35,534 bases of DNA, from the NCBI GenBank assembly GCA_021838945.1, contig JAKCCH010000025.1:1-35534 (forward strand), read 5' to 3'. Position 1 is the first letter of the stretch. Each line of letters starts with the position of its first letter. The stretch is from Actinomycetes bacterium (lineage in GTDB: Bacteria; Actinomycetota; Acidimicrobiia; Acidimicrobiales; Bog-793). Under the pieces are notes generated by a model. The model searched no databases and had not been told where the DNA came from. It saw only the letters and a list, made by a program, of their open reading frames with translations. The position numbers and the translations under genes are program-made. Below are positions 1 through 8,811 of the stretch, piece after piece.

Positions 1-791
1 TTGGCGTAGACCTGGTTCCACAACGCCGGACCGGCCGCGTTCGACGAGAAGATCCCGTAACGGGCGGCCGTGCTCTCGCCTCCGAAGTAGGTCGAGGTTG
101 CCGTCGTGTAGCGCGACCAGTAGCCGTGCAGTCCGATCTTGGCCGAGTTCGCCCCGCCGTTCCACCAGAGCTCGTTGCCCGAGTCGCCGGAGCCACCGAG
201 GAAGTTGCAGACCGTGAGGTTGTCGACTCTCACGTCGTTCGCCTTCCAGATCACGATCCCGTTGCGGCCGAACTTGTGGCCACCCGGACCGGTGACGCCG
301 AAGTCCTGCCACTTCTTGGCGGAGTCGCACGGCTTCGGAGCTCCCGGCTTCGTGCCGTCGATGATGACGGTCTTGCGGTTCATGCCGCGCAGCTTGAGGC
401 CTGGGGTCGTGATGAGAACGCCGCCCATGTCGCCCACCGCTGCCTGCGCAGCCGTCGGCGGGTGGGCGTGGTCGTCACGGGCGTGGTAGTCGCCGGGACC
501 GATGAGGATCCAGTCGCCGGGCTTGGCAGCATTCACCGCTGCCTGGATGGAGCTGTACGCACCCTTCTTCCCGTGATACGTGCCGACGAGCAGCACCGCC
601 GGTGTGGCATGGGGCGTGGTGTGCTCTCCCGCCGGGACACTCGCGGCGGTGGCGGCTGTGCTGCCGAGCGCGATCCCGGCCACGAGGGTCCCGGTGGCAG
701 CTGCTGTGGCGAAGGCCGACCTCGATCTGGTGAAGTTCCGGCGTCTCCGCGAGCGTCCGGCTTCGGTGACGTGCAGGTTCCTGCGGACCAC
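1..791 (-). CDS. Exported right-handed beta-helix (pectate-lyase-like) protein, C-terminus off the window
   Basis: The reading frame is open from a GTG at 791 to the window edge (263 codons visible), with GGGAGG just upstream of the start. The first 50 or so residues are Arg-rich followed by an Ala/Gly-rich hydrophobic stretch ending near STAATA, which looks like a Sec or Tat-type signal peptide. The mature part has the phrases YSSIQAAVNAAKPGDWI, GVLITTPGLKLRGMNRKTVI and GIVIWKANDVRVDNLTV, the usual start of a parallel beta-helix, where short strands repeat about every 20-25 residues. Known family members include polysaccharide lyases and many uncharacterised surface proteins; the substrate cannot be told. 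It follows the cyclopropane synthase gene on the same strand, but a hairpin lies between them. I am confident of the gene and fold, not of any enzymatic activity. Confidence 0.8.
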   Translation of the reverse strand, partial: MVRRNLHVTEAGRSRRRRNFTRSRSAFATAAATGTLVAGIALGSTAATAASVPAGEHTTPHATPAVLLVGTYHGKKGAYSSIQAAVNAAKPGDWILIGPGDYHARDDHAHPPTAAQAAVGDMGGVLITTPGLKLRGMNRKTVIIDGTKPGAPKPCDSAKKWQDFGVTGPGGHKFGRNGIVIWKANDVRVDNLTVCNFLGGSGDSGNELWWNGGANSAKIGLHGYWSRYTTATSTYFGGESTAARYGIFSSNAAGPALWNQVYA

Positions 792-865
792 GCCTGCCCT
801 CCCATCGGTCGCTATCAAGCGACATGACAGTAGCGCTGCCGCACGAGCGGCGAAAGCCGCCGCTG

Positions 866-898
866 GCAGGCCGCGGCGCCGCGTTCGGGCGGCCCTGC
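866..898 (-). terminator. Hairpin after the cyclopropane synthase gene, possible terminator
   Basis: GCAGGCCGC (866-874) pairs with GCGGCCCTGC (889-898), with one bulged C. A second small hairpin, GCGGC-GAAA-GCCGC, lies at 847-860. Both sit between the stop of the upstream gene (933) and the start of the next gene (791) on the minus strand. There is no T-run, so intrinsic termination is only a guess. Confidence 0.35.
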
Positions 899-932
899 GG
901 TCAGGAGCTCCTTGCGGCGGAGCGCCGCTCGA

Positions 933-2315
933 TCAGGTCCAGCCGGCGCGGGTCGCCGGCATCCCTGACGATCCGCCGGGGCCGGGCTTGACGCCGAGAA
1001 CCTGGTGGATCGCGATGCCACCGTCGTCGAAGGCGTTGACAGACGCGCTCATGTACAAGCGCCAGACCCGCGCCCGCTCGAGACCGACGAGGGACACCGC
1101 CTCGTCCCAGCGTCTCTCCAGGTTCTCGACCCAGCGCCGGAGCGTTCGGGCGTAGTGCTCGCGCAGCGACTCGACGTCTCGGACCTCGAGACCTGATCGT
1201 TCCATCGCACGGACGACGTCGGCCACGTCGATGAGCTCGCCGTCGGGGAAGACGTAGCGGTTGATGAAGGTCCGGCCGCGCATCTTGGACCCGCCGACGC
1301 TCGAGATGGCGTGGTTGAGGAGGCGACCCTCCCGGCCGAGCAGCCCGAAGAGCGCGTCGAAGTACTCCGCCATCCTGCGCTCGCCGACGTGCTCGAACAT
1401 GCCGATGGAGGAGATGGCGTCGAAGCTGCTCCCGTCGAGGTCGCGATAGTCCTGCACGCGGATCTCGACCCGGTCGCCTACGCCTGCCTCCGCCACCCGC
1501 TTCCTCGCGAGCATGGCCTGGGGGGTGCTGAGCGTCACGCCGATGACCTCGGCGCCGTAGCGCTGAGCGGCGTGGATCGCCATCGACCCCCAGCCGCAGC
1601 CGACGTCGAGCAAGCGAGCCGCCCGGTGGAGGTGCTTCGAGGCCCATTCGGACAGCCCGAGCTTCTTGCAGACGAGATCGTGCTTGCTCGCCTGCGCCTC
1701 CTCGAGGGAGGCGTCCGGCCGCTCGAACCGAGCACACGAATAGGTCATGGGCGGACCGAGGACGAGCTCGTAGAACTCGTTGCCGATGTCGTAGTGGTGG
1801 TGGATCGCCTCGGCGTCGCGCTGTTTCGTGTGGATCGACCGCGGATGCCAAGGGCTCGACAGCCGTACCTCCACGCTCGGCGGGGCCGGCGGAGGGGACA
1901 CGAGACCGAACCGGCGGGCCACCGCCAGCAGCGGGATGAGGATTGACGGTCCGGGCGAGCTACGGCGCTGCATCGCCTCGTGGAGCGCCCGCAGGACCGA
2001 GATCAGCTCGTCCCCGCCGGGCGGGCTCCCGAGCGGCGACGGTGCACCGCGTGCCTCGAGATCGATCGTCCCGAGGACGAACGCTCGTGCGAGGCCGAGC
2101 TCGCCCGGTGCCCACAGCAGGTGCTTGAGCGCCTCGGGAGACCGCACGAGCACGTTCCCAGGGCCGTCCTCGGGCCCGAGCGAACTGCCGTCCCAGAAGA
2201 CGAAACGGACCGGCGGGCCACCTCGGAAGAGTCTCGCCGTCAAGGGGTGCAAGGCATCTGCGACCGTCGCTGGGGCGCTCCGTCGCCTCGCACTGATGCG
2301 CGCGTCGATGCTCAT
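933..2315 (-). CDS. cfa: Cyclopropane-fatty-acyl-phospholipid synthase (SAM-dependent)
   Basis: This 460-residue protein should transfer a methylene group from S-adenosylmethionine to the double bond of unsaturated acyl chains in membrane phospholipids, or perform a related mycolic-type modification. The N-terminal third is the lipid-binding region. The SAM motif LLDVGCGWGSMAIHAAQ is near residues 237-255, followed by VTLSTPQ. Family active-site contexts are visible: YSCARF, MFEHVGE, LLNHAIS and REHYARTL. Length is slightly above that of E. coli Cfa (about 380), mainly from the N-terminus. The ATG start has no strong Shine-Dalgarno; an inverted repeat lies directly upstream. Cyclopropanation is linked to acid and stress tolerance in many bacteria, and an acid-type protease (S53) lies next door on the same strand, but a functional link is only an inference. 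Confidence 0.9.
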   Translation of the reverse strand: MSIDARISARRRSAPATVADALHPLTARLFRGGPPVRFVFWDGSSLGPEDGPGNVLVRSPEALKHLLWAPGELGLARAFVLGTIDLEARGAPSPLGSPPGGDELISVLRALHEAMQRRSSPGPSILIPLLAVARRFGLVSPPPAPPSVEVRLSSPWHPRSIHTKQRDAEAIHHHYDIGNEFYELVLGPPMTYSCARFERPDASLEEAQASKHDLVCKKLGLSEWASKHLHRAARLLDVGCGWGSMAIHAAQRYGAEVIGVTLSTPQAMLARKRVAEAGVGDRVEIRVQDYRDLDGSSFDAISSIGMFEHVGERRMAEYFDALFGLLGREGRLLNHAISSVGGSKMRGRTFINRYVFPDGELIDVADVVRAMERSGLEVRDVESLREHYARTLRRWVENLERRWDEAVSLVGLERARVWRLYMSASVNAFDDGGIAIHQVLGVKPGPGGSSGMPATRAGWT

Positions 2316-2322
2316 GATGCTG

Positions 2323-2336
2323 AGCGTAATGACGCT
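2323..2336. promoter_or_regulatory. Short inverted repeat upstream of the cyclopropane synthase start
   Basis: AGCGT-AATG-ACGCT is a perfect 5-4-5 palindrome centred about 15 bp upstream of the ATG. It could be a repressor site, but it is short enough to be chance. Confidence 0.25.
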
Positions 2337-2405
2337 CCCGCCTCCCGTCAGGCGGCAGGCCCGCGCGCCGGCGGGCTCAGCCGAGTGCTCTGTGTCGCAG
2401 TGTGT

Positions 2406-4640
2406 TCAGCCCTCGTAGGTGTAGGTGTCCGCGACCGAATTCGCGCTGGTCCCGTGTGTCGTCAGCACCCTGACGTGAACGGTGCCGGCGCCGGGCGGGA
2501 CGATGACGGTGATCCAGGTCGGGCTCCCGGTCCAGTCCTGCCCGACGTGGAAGTGCGCCCGGACGCTGCCGAACTCGACACCCTGGACGCCGCTGAACCC
2601 GTAGCCGTACACCTTCACCGAGTTGCCACCACTCTTCGGACCGGTGTCGGGCTTGATGGAGTTGATCCCGGGCCGCAGGCGATGTGCCAGCTCGCACATG
2701 GCCGACGCGAGCCCGCCGTACTGCGACGTGACGATGGGCGATCCGAGGCCGGACGCCATGTCGTAGCCCTTGGCGGCGCGGTAGAGCCCGCCCGTGTAGC
2801 CCGACACCGCGTCGTCGTTGCCGCCGGCCCTGATGTCGGTGAGCACGGCCGGGTACCGGCGGGACCCCGCCAGCGCGTACAGGGTGGGGTTGAGGAACCC
2901 GACGCTGCGCCCGCCACATCGCGGGCTCGCATCGACGAGGGCCGTGACGGCGGCCCAGAGGGGCGCCGCACCGCTCGTGCCCCCGATCGTGGTCCAAGCC
3001 CCGTCGTAATAGATGATGTAACCGGTCGCCGGGTTGGCGTCGGCCGTCACGTCGGGCACCTCCCGGCAATAGCCCACCGCGACGCCACAGGGGTGCGGGC
3101 TCGAGTGCGCGTTGACGACACCGAGGCCCGGCGAGGCCGCGAGCTGGTACGCAGGCATCGGCCAGATGGAGGAGATGCCGCCGCCCGAGGCCGCTCCGCC
3201 CACGTTCCAGACGGTCTCGCGGTGGATCTTGGCATGAAGGGTCGTGCCACCCACCGAGGTCATGTAGGGCTGCGACCCGGGGTCGTCGACGGCCAGGCTC
3301 TGCTGAGTGGTGAACGGGAGGCTGGAACCTTCTCCCCAGCAGTCGGTCGAACCGTAGTCGCCGGCGGCCGAGAGCCAGGACTGGCCTTCCGCCGCGGCGT
3401 ACTCGAACAGCGTGGACTCGGCCTGTGCGGCTCGCTTCGCAGCCGCAGCCGTGCTGCCGAGTGCCTGCTCGCACTCCCCCCACGAGTTCGTGACCACGTC
3501 GGCCGTCGGGTGCTCGACGATCCGCTGGAACTCGTCCAGCACTCCCCGGTTCGAGTTCGGCGCCTGGTACACGAGGAGACGGGCCTGAGGAGCCAGGCCG
3601 GCGACGTCCTCGATGTCGAGGGCTGCTTCTCCCGAGCCGTAACTGACTCCTCGTGCCCCACCGTCCACCGCGATGTACCGCACTGACGTCGATATCCCGT
3701 AGCAGGACTCGTAAGTCGCCAGGTCCGATGATGAGACCCGCTCGAACTCGACGATGCCGATCGTGATGCCCGAGCCCAGATCACCCTTCGCGTACAAGCC
3801 GCTCATGCCGTAGTAGCCGGCAAGCTGGGATGCCGTACGCCCACCGATCGCCCGCTGCGCGAGCGCAGCGGCACAGGGCTTGGGGGCGCTCGTGGCGGCT
3901 GTCGAGGCCACTGTCGAGGCCACTGGCGCGCTGCTCGTGCGCTGTGCCACGCGAGGGTGTTGCGTCCCGGGCAGCCGTGCGAGCAACGGCCGCGCTGCCG
4001 GCAAGTCGTTGAGGCCGACGACCGTTGCCACATCGCCCGCGAGCGGCATCGGCAGGCGCGCTCCGGTCGTGTTCGCGTACACGAGCTTCCCGCCAGGCAG
4101 GCGATATTGCTCGAACCGCGTCGCCAGGGCGCGGGCGAACGACGCTGCCGTTGCCTTCACGGTGACCGTCAGCCGGTCGGTGCTGCCGGCCACCGGATCG
4201 AGACCGAGGTCTCGCAACCACACCTCGACCTGCGACACCTCAGCCGCGCTCGGGCTGAACTCATCTCGGAGCTGTCTCGGCGTGAGGTAGCTGCCTCGAA
4301 GCGGTGAGCCGGGAGTCGAGACAGCCGACGCGAGGCGGGCGAGCGATCGAGGGTGCCGCGGCGCCAGCACGACGTCGACGACGATCTGCTGGCTCGACGG
4401 GGGCGCGCCGAGCGCGACCGATCCAGCCGGCAGCAGCTCGACCGGAGCGACGATCCTGCTCGTGGACCAGTTGAGCGGCAACAGGCGCAATGGCGTCGCC
4501 GCCGTAGCGGCGGCAGTCGCAGGCGTGTACGCCGACCAGGCGAGGATGGCCCCGCACAGAGCCGCCGCGGCGAGCCGCGGCGCTCGTGCGACGAGCCGCT
4601 GCTGACGCCCGCGAAGGCGCTCCGCACGCGGCAACTGCAT
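2406..4640 (-). CDS. Secreted S53 family (sedolisin/kumamolisin-like) serine-carboxyl protease with C-terminal TIG domain
   Basis: A 744-residue pre-pro-protease. Counting from the ATG at 4640: a basic/hydrophobic signal sequence over the first 45 residues; a pro-kumamolisin activation domain at about 75-215; a low-complexity linker; the S53 catalytic domain at about 260-645; and an IPT/TIG immunoglobulin-like domain at about 657-744. The S53 catalytic set is visible: Glu338 and Asp342 in GEAALDIED (E-x3-D), Asp428 in AAGDYGSTD and the nucleophile Ser556 in GGTSGAAP. The calcium-site context TDIRAGGND...GYDMASGLGSP is present. S53 enzymes generally work at acid pH after self-cleaving the pro-domain. 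An upstream GTG (4658) would add six residues, but TACCAT lies exactly six bases before the ATG, which suggests a leaderless transcript starting at 4640. Confidence 0.93.
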   Translation of the reverse strand: MQLPRAERLRGRQQRLVARAPRLAAAALCGAILAWSAYTPATAAATAATPLRLLPLNWSTSRIVAPVELLPAGSVALGAPPSSQQIVVDVVLAPRHPRSLARLASAVSTPGSPLRGSYLTPRQLRDEFSPSAAEVSQVEVWLRDLGLDPVAGSTDRLTVTVKATAASFARALATRFEQYRLPGGKLVYANTTGARLPMPLAGDVATVVGLNDLPAARPLLARLPGTQHPRVAQRTSSAPVASTVASTAATSAPKPCAAALAQRAIGGRTASQLAGYYGMSGLYAKGDLGSGITIGIVEFERVSSSDLATYESCYGISTSVRYIAVDGGARGVSYGSGEAALDIEDVAGLAPQARLLVYQAPNSNRGVLDEFQRIVEHPTADVVTNSWGECEQALGSTAAAAKRAAQAESTLFEYAAAEGQSWLSAAGDYGSTDCWGEGSSLPFTTQQSLAVDDPGSQPYMTSVGGTTLHAKIHRETVWNVGGAASGGGISSIWPMPAYQLAASPGLGVVNAHSSPHPCGVAVGYCREVPDVTADANPATGYIIYYDGAWTTIGGTSGAAPLWAAVTALVDASPRCGGRSVGFLNPTLYALAGSRRYPAVLTDIRAGGNDDAVSGYTGGLYRAAKGYDMASGLGSPIVTSQYGGLASAMCELAHRLRPGINSIKPDTGPKSGGNSVKVYGYGFSGVQGVEFGSVRAHFHVGQDWTGSPTWITVIVPPGAGTVHVRVLTTHGTSANSVADTYTYEG

Positions 4641-4690
4641 TGCCTGATGGTAGGGCACGGCGGCATGCCCCGCTGAGGCAGGATCTTGCG

Positions 4691-5926
4691 GTGGTCACCA
4701 CGCCTCCTCGAGAAGCGGCTCGCGCCGGCACCGTGCCCGACATCTCCTCTCGCGAAGCCCGACGGGCACATCTCGTCGCGCAAGGGCTGCTCGGTCGCCG
4801 GCTGGCCGGAGGCCCGGCTGCAGTGCTGGAGCGCACCCGTGGCATCCAGCTCGACACGATCTCGGTGCTCGCACGCTCGCACGAGCTGATGGCTTTCGCG
4901 CGGCTCGGTCCCGTGCGGCGAGAACGTATCGACTCCGCCTATTGGGGCGGTCCGCCCTACCGGGCCATGGAGTTCTGGTACCACGCCGCATGTGTGGTGC
5001 CGATCGAGGAGTGGCCGAATCTCGGGTTTCGCCGGGAACAGATCCGTGCACGCGGCTTCCGGTGGCACCGCGTCGACGACATAGACACGGTCGGTGAGCG
5101 CGTCCTCGAGCAGTTGCGCGACCGTGGGCCGCTCACGGCGAAGGAGCTCGGCGGGGCGAAACGTGGTGGTCCGTGGTGGGACTGGTCCGAGACGAAGATC
5201 GCTGCCGAGTGGTTGCTCGACATCGGAGAGATCGTCTGCACGACCCGTCGGGGCTACCAGCGCGTCTACGACCTGCCGGAGCGGGCGATCCCGCCGGAGG
5301 TCCTGCGGACGGTGGTCGACAAGGACCGCGCCGTCCAGGTGCTGGTCGAGCGTGCGCTCGCTGCTCTCGGCGTGGCTACCGCCCGCGACATCGCGGCATA
5401 TTCGGGCCTGCGGCCCCTCGATGTCCAGGCCGGGCTGACCGCGCTCGACGGGGAGCGGATCGAACGGGTCTCCGTGGCCGGGTGGCGGGAGCCCGGCTGG
5501 GCTGCTCCCGATGCGCTCGAGCACCCCGCCGTCGGCGGCGCGACACGAGCACGGCCGGTGCTGCTCTCGCCTTTCGACGGGGTGATCTGCGACCGGGCGC
5601 GCATGGAGCGGCACTTCGGCTTCCGCCATCGGCTGGAGGCGTACGTGCCCCGCCACAAGCGCGTCTACGGGTACTACTCGATGCCGGTGCTCGCCGGCGA
5701 CCAGCTCGTGGGGCGCGTCGACCCCGCCCGGGACCGGAGGACTCTCGTGGCGAGGAGCGTCCACCTCGAGGATTCGCTCAGCCCAGCCGGGCTCGTCCGC
5801 GCGGCACGAGCCACTGCCGCCGCTCTCGTCGAGGCTGCCCGCTGGGTGGGGTGCGATGCAGTCGCCGTCGAGCGCGTCGAGCCGGACAGCGTGCGACCGA
5901 GCCTCGTCGACTCGCTACCGGGCTGA
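4691..5926 (+). CDS. Winged-helix YcaQ/AlkX-type protein (HTH_42), putative DNA glycosylase
   Basis: A 411-residue protein of the winged-helix family that includes E. coli YcaQ (AlkX), a DNA glycosylase able to unhook interstrand crosslinks, and Streptomyces AlkZ, a self-resistance glycosylase. The catalytic motif of that family is Q-x-D; here it is Gln53-Leu-Asp55 in GIQLDTISVLARSHEL. Further family signatures follow: the ISSREARRAHLVAQGLLG start, PLTAKEL, the LLSPFDGVICDRARMERHFGF block and VLAGDQLVGRVDPARDR near the C-terminus. I chose the GTG at 4691 because AGGA precedes it by 7 bases and because longer versions overlap the divergent protease gene. Its last 12 bases overlap the convergent sirtuin gene. 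Repair of alkylated or crosslinked DNA is the likely role; the physiological lesion is unknown. Confidence 0.85.
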   Translation: MVTTPPREAARAGTVPDISSREARRAHLVAQGLLGRRLAGGPAAVLERTRGIQLDTISVLARSHELMAFARLGPVRRERIDSAYWGGPPYRAMEFWYHAACVVPIEEWPNLGFRREQIRARGFRWHRVDDIDTVGERVLEQLRDRGPLTAKELGGAKRGGPWWDWSETKIAAEWLLDIGEIVCTTRRGYQRVYDLPERAIPPEVLRTVVDKDRAVQVLVERALAALGVATARDIAAYSGLRPLDVQAGLTALDGERIERVSVAGWREPGWAAPDALEHPAVGGATRARPVLLSPFDGVICDRARMERHFGFRHRLEAYVPRHKRVYGYYSMPVLAGDQLVGRVDPARDRRTLVARSVHLEDSLSPAGLVRAARATAAALVEAARWVGCDAVAVERVEPDSVRPSLVDSLPG

Positions 5927-6796
5927 GCGCTCCCTCTGCCGGCCGGCATCGCGCGCCAGCCGGGGAAGGACCTCCGAGATCGACCCACGGATCACGACGT
6001 CGGCGAGCGAGTCGAGCGCCGTGGGGTCGTTGTTCACGATGACGACGGCCGCGCCTCGCCTCCGCGCGAGCGGCACGAGGCCTGCAGCCGGCTGCACTTC
6101 GAGCGTCGTGCCGATCGCGAGCATCACCGTCGCATCCGCCGCCGCGCGGACGGCCGCGTCCAGCACGTCCGGGTCCAATCGCTGCTCGAAACTGATCGTC
6201 GCCGTCTTCAGCAGCCCCCCGCACACCCCCGCTCCGTCGCGCCTCGGCTGCAGGCATCGCGGGTCCGGATCGCCCTCCCGAACCCGTTGCAGCACGCTCG
6301 AGGTCGGTTGCCGGTCGTGACAGGACCAGCACTCGGTCCAGTGGGCCGTGCCGTGGATCTCCACGACGCGTGCAGGTTCGTGGCCGGCGAGGAGGTGCAG
6401 GCCGTCGGTGTTCTGGGTGACGACTGTTGCCAGGATCCCCATGCGCTCGAGAACCACGAGCGCATCGTGCCCGGCCGTCGGGCGAGCCTCCCAGACGGGT
6501 GAGCCGAGGCGGGACAGCCATGCCCGGCGGCGCACGTCCTCGTCGGAGAGATAGGCCGAGAGGGTCGAGAGCCGCTCCGCCGACGGATCCCGCGTCCACA
6601 CGCCTTGCGGGCCGCGGAAGTCGGGGATGCCGGCGTCGGTGGAGATCCCTGCGCCCGTGAGGACCACGAGACCCCGCTCACCGGCGCCTGCCACGAGCCG
6701 AGCCGCCTGGGCGATCTCGAGATCGAGGGTGGTTGTGCCGTCCGCGTCCGCTGGGTCGTCCGGGGCGTCCGGGTCTCCGCTCACCGCACACCCCAC
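5915..6796 (-). CDS. Sir2-family NAD-dependent protein deacylase (sirtuin)
   Basis: Sirtuins remove acyl groups from lysines using NAD and give O-acyl-ADP-ribose. In this 293-residue protein the NAD-binding motif GAGIS is at 48-52, followed by GIPDFRGPQGVW; TQNTDGLH is at 127-134; the catalytic base is His148 in EIHGT; and IGTTLEVQPAAGL and VIVNNDPT complete the Rossmann part. Four candidate zinc ligands are present: Cys156, Cys159, Cys181 and Cys192. The second pair is separated by ten residues rather than the usual two to four, because a short Arg-rich segment is inserted. The LLKTATISFEQ segment replaces the canonical RPDVVWFGE but keeps the fold. The GTG at 6796 lies 17 bp from the divergent crotonase start; a GTG at 6784 is an alternative. 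Substrate is likely acetyl-CoA synthetase or other metabolic proteins, by family analogy only. Confidence 0.9.
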   Translation of the reverse strand: MGCAVSGDPDAPDDPADADGTTTLDLEIAQAARLVAGAGERGLVVLTGAGISTDAGIPDFRGPQGVWTRDPSAERLSTLSAYLSDEDVRRRAWLSRLGSPVWEARPTAGHDALVVLERMGILATVVTQNTDGLHLLAGHEPARVVEIHGTAHWTECWSCHDRQPTSSVLQRVREGDPDPRCLQPRRDGAGVCGGLLKTATISFEQRLDPDVLDAAVRAAADATVMLAIGTTLEVQPAAGLVPLARRRGAAVVIVNNDPTALDSLADVVIRGSISEVLPRLARDAGRQRERSAR

Positions 6797-6813
6797 CGGT
6801 AGGGTTCGCCCCC

Positions 6814-7638
6814 GTGGAACGCCAAGTGGTCGAGTACGAAGTCGCCGACCGGATCGCGACGATCCGCCTGAACCGGCCCGAGCGCCTCAATTCGTGGACC
6901 GGCCGGATGTCCTCGGAGTACCGGACGGCTCTCCTCGCGGCGGCCGACGATCCCCAGGTGAGAGTGATCGTGGTGACAGGAGCGGGACGAGGTTTCTGCT
7001 CCGGCGCCGACAGCGACGCCCTCGCGGGCCATGCCGAGCGGGGCGGCTACGACTCGGGCCTCGGCGAGGGAGCCCCGCGGCCCGGCTACGGAGTCCGCGC
7101 GGAGTTCGATGCCGACATGGCCTACCACTTCGGTGTCGACAAGCCGATCATCGCGGCGATCAACGGGCCGGCGGCCGGGATCGGGTTCGCCCTCGCCTGC
7201 TACTGCGACCTTCGTTTCGCTGCTCGGGGCGCCAAGCTCACGACGGCGCACGGCCGGCTCGGGCTGCCGGCCGAGTTCGGGCTGTCGTGGCTGCTGCCGA
7301 AGCTGATCGGGCTCACCCACGCCGCCGAGCTCCTCTTCTCGAGCCGGATCTTCCTGGCTGAGGAGGCCGCCGAGATGGGTCTCGTGAACCGGCTCCTCGA
7401 ACCCGGCGACCTGATGGGCGCCGTCTACGACTATGCGGCCCAGCTGGCGACGACCGTCTCGCCGGCCTCTCTTCGGGTCACCAAGCGGCAGCTGTACCGC
7501 GACCTCGTCGCCGGCAATCCGGCCGATTCGATCGAGGATGCGACCGTGACGATGGACGAGATGATGGCCGGGCCGGACTATCGGGAGGGGGTGGTGGCGC
7601 TGCGGGAGAAGCGGGCGCCACGTTTCGGGCTGTCGTAG
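6814..7638 (+). CDS. Crotonase-superfamily protein (enoyl-CoA hydratase/isomerase), hydratase glutamates absent
   Basis: A 274-residue crotonase-fold protein binding acyl-CoA. The oxyanion-hole segments GRGFCSGAD and GPAAGIGFAL are intact. The two glutamates that catalyse hydration in classical enoyl-CoA hydratases (in GGGCELA and QPEI) are replaced: the first position is Phe125, the second is His146. An acidic residue, Glu154 in LPAEFG, occupies the region where delta3,delta2-enoyl-CoA isomerases keep their catalytic acid. An isomerase or other CoA-ester activity is therefore more likely than hydration. The GTG at 6814 is preceded by GGTAGGG; a longer frame exists upstream, but it overlaps the divergent sirtuin gene. 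It is not in an operon with other beta-oxidation genes; a thiolase occurs 8 kb away. Confidence 0.88.
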   Translation: MERQVVEYEVADRIATIRLNRPERLNSWTGRMSSEYRTALLAAADDPQVRVIVVTGAGRGFCSGADSDALAGHAERGGYDSGLGEGAPRPGYGVRAEFDADMAYHFGVDKPIIAAINGPAAGIGFALACYCDLRFAARGAKLTTAHGRLGLPAEFGLSWLLPKLIGLTHAAELLFSSRIFLAEEAAEMGLVNRLLEPGDLMGAVYDYAAQLATTVSPASLRVTKRQLYRDLVAGNPADSIEDATVTMDEMMAGPDYREGVVALREKRAPRFGLS

Positions 7639-7673
7639 CTCTTCGGCTGGGTCGAGGTGACGACCGCTGCTCG

Positions 7674-8693
7674 TCAAGGGGCCGACCCGGCGGTGAGGCC
7701 GAGCCCTTCGGCCACTTCCTCGACGGTCATGGACCCCGGAGGGCGTCGCTCGCGAGCGAGCCGGTTCGCGACCTCCTGCAACCGTTCGTTGACGACCGTC
7801 GGGAGGCCGTGCAGGCGTCCGAGTAGCGCGATCTCCCCGTTGAGGTAGTCCGCCTCGATGTCGCCGGTGCCGCGCTGCAGGCTCTGCCAGCTCGAGCCTC
7901 CCTCCCGGACGGCGCCGTGCACCTCAAGCGTCTCGCCTCGCAGCCGGCGTCTCACCTCCTCCGCGCTCTCGTCCGCCACGGTGATGCCCGCAGCGGCGTA
8001 GCACGCACGCGCCTCGGCGCGGGCCGCCTTCATGAGTGACACCGCCAGTTCGCTCGAGAGCTCGGTCCCACAGGCGGCCTGCAAGGCGTTGGCGAGGTTG
8101 CTGAGGAGCTTCAGGTACTTGAGGGACATGACGTCGCTCGTCGCCCTCGAGTCGAACCCGGCCGACACGAGGTCTGCGGCAAGCTCCTCGGCGACGGCAT
8201 CGAGCCCTGTCGGGTAGCGCCCGACATCGAGCAGCCCGTACACAGGCGCGGTCGCGATCTCGACCACCCCGGGCTCGAGGTGACTCCCGGCGAGGACCAC
8301 CCGCATCCCGTAGACCTGCGGGAAACGCCGGAGCGCGATCCGCTCGTTCTCCACTCCGTTCTGGGCGCACACGATCGGGATGCGCCGGGCGGCGGCGGCG
8401 TCATCGGCGGCATCGGCGACCGCTCGGAGATCGTCGAGCGCCGCCCCGCTCTGCTGGGTCTTCGTGGCGAGGATGACGCAGTCGCCGGCCTGCAGCCCGA
8501 TCTCGGCCACGCTCCCGAACGCCGGGACAAGGAGGCGTTCCGTCGTGTCGGGATCTCGCAGCTCGAGGCCGTCACGCCGCAGAGCTTCGAGGTGGGCGCC
8601 GCGCGCGACGAGAACCACGTCGTGCCCGGCCTTCGCGAGCTTGCCGCCGATGGCGCCTCCGATGGCACCTGCCCCCAGGATCACGTATCGCAT
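7674..8693 (-). CDS. Ketopantoate reductase family (PanE/ApbA-like) NADP-dependent oxidoreductase
   Basis: A 339-residue protein with an N-terminal Rossmann domain (GAGAIGGAIGGKLAKAGHDV at 7-26) and a C-terminal all-helical domain typical of 2-dehydropantoate 2-reductase. The segment MSLKYLKLLSNLANAL holds the lysine expected to act as catalytic acid in this family. PanE makes pantoate for coenzyme A synthesis, but many actinobacteria carry several paralogues that act on other 2-oxo acids, and no other pantothenate gene is nearby. It starts with ATG, without a clear Shine-Dalgarno sequence, and is convergent with the crotonase gene (35 bp gap). Family assignment is firm; substrate is not. Confidence 0.85.
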   Translation of the reverse strand: MRYVILGAGAIGGAIGGKLAKAGHDVVLVARGAHLEALRRDGLELRDPDTTERLLVPAFGSVAEIGLQAGDCVILATKTQQSGAALDDLRAVADAADDAAAARRIPIVCAQNGVENERIALRRFPQVYGMRVVLAGSHLEPGVVEIATAPVYGLLDVGRYPTGLDAVAEELAADLVSAGFDSRATSDVMSLKYLKLLSNLANALQAACGTELSSELAVSLMKAARAEARACYAAAGITVADESAEEVRRRLRGETLEVHGAVREGGSSWQSLQRGTGDIEADYLNGEIALLGRLHGLPTVVNERLQEVANRLARERRPPGSMTVEEVAEGLGLTAGSAP

Positions 8694-8811
8694 GGATCTG
8701 TGATAGCCGATCAGCCGATCCCGGCGCTCCCCGTCACAGCCCTCCCCGGCTCGGTCGACGGGACAGCGGGAGCCGCTCGCCCCGCCCGACCGGCGGGCCG
8801 CGGGGCGCCGG

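Noticed and set aside
1980-3686. 568-codon plus-strand open frame across the cfa-protease junction
   Set aside because: Shadow of two well-supported minus-strand genes; no domain.
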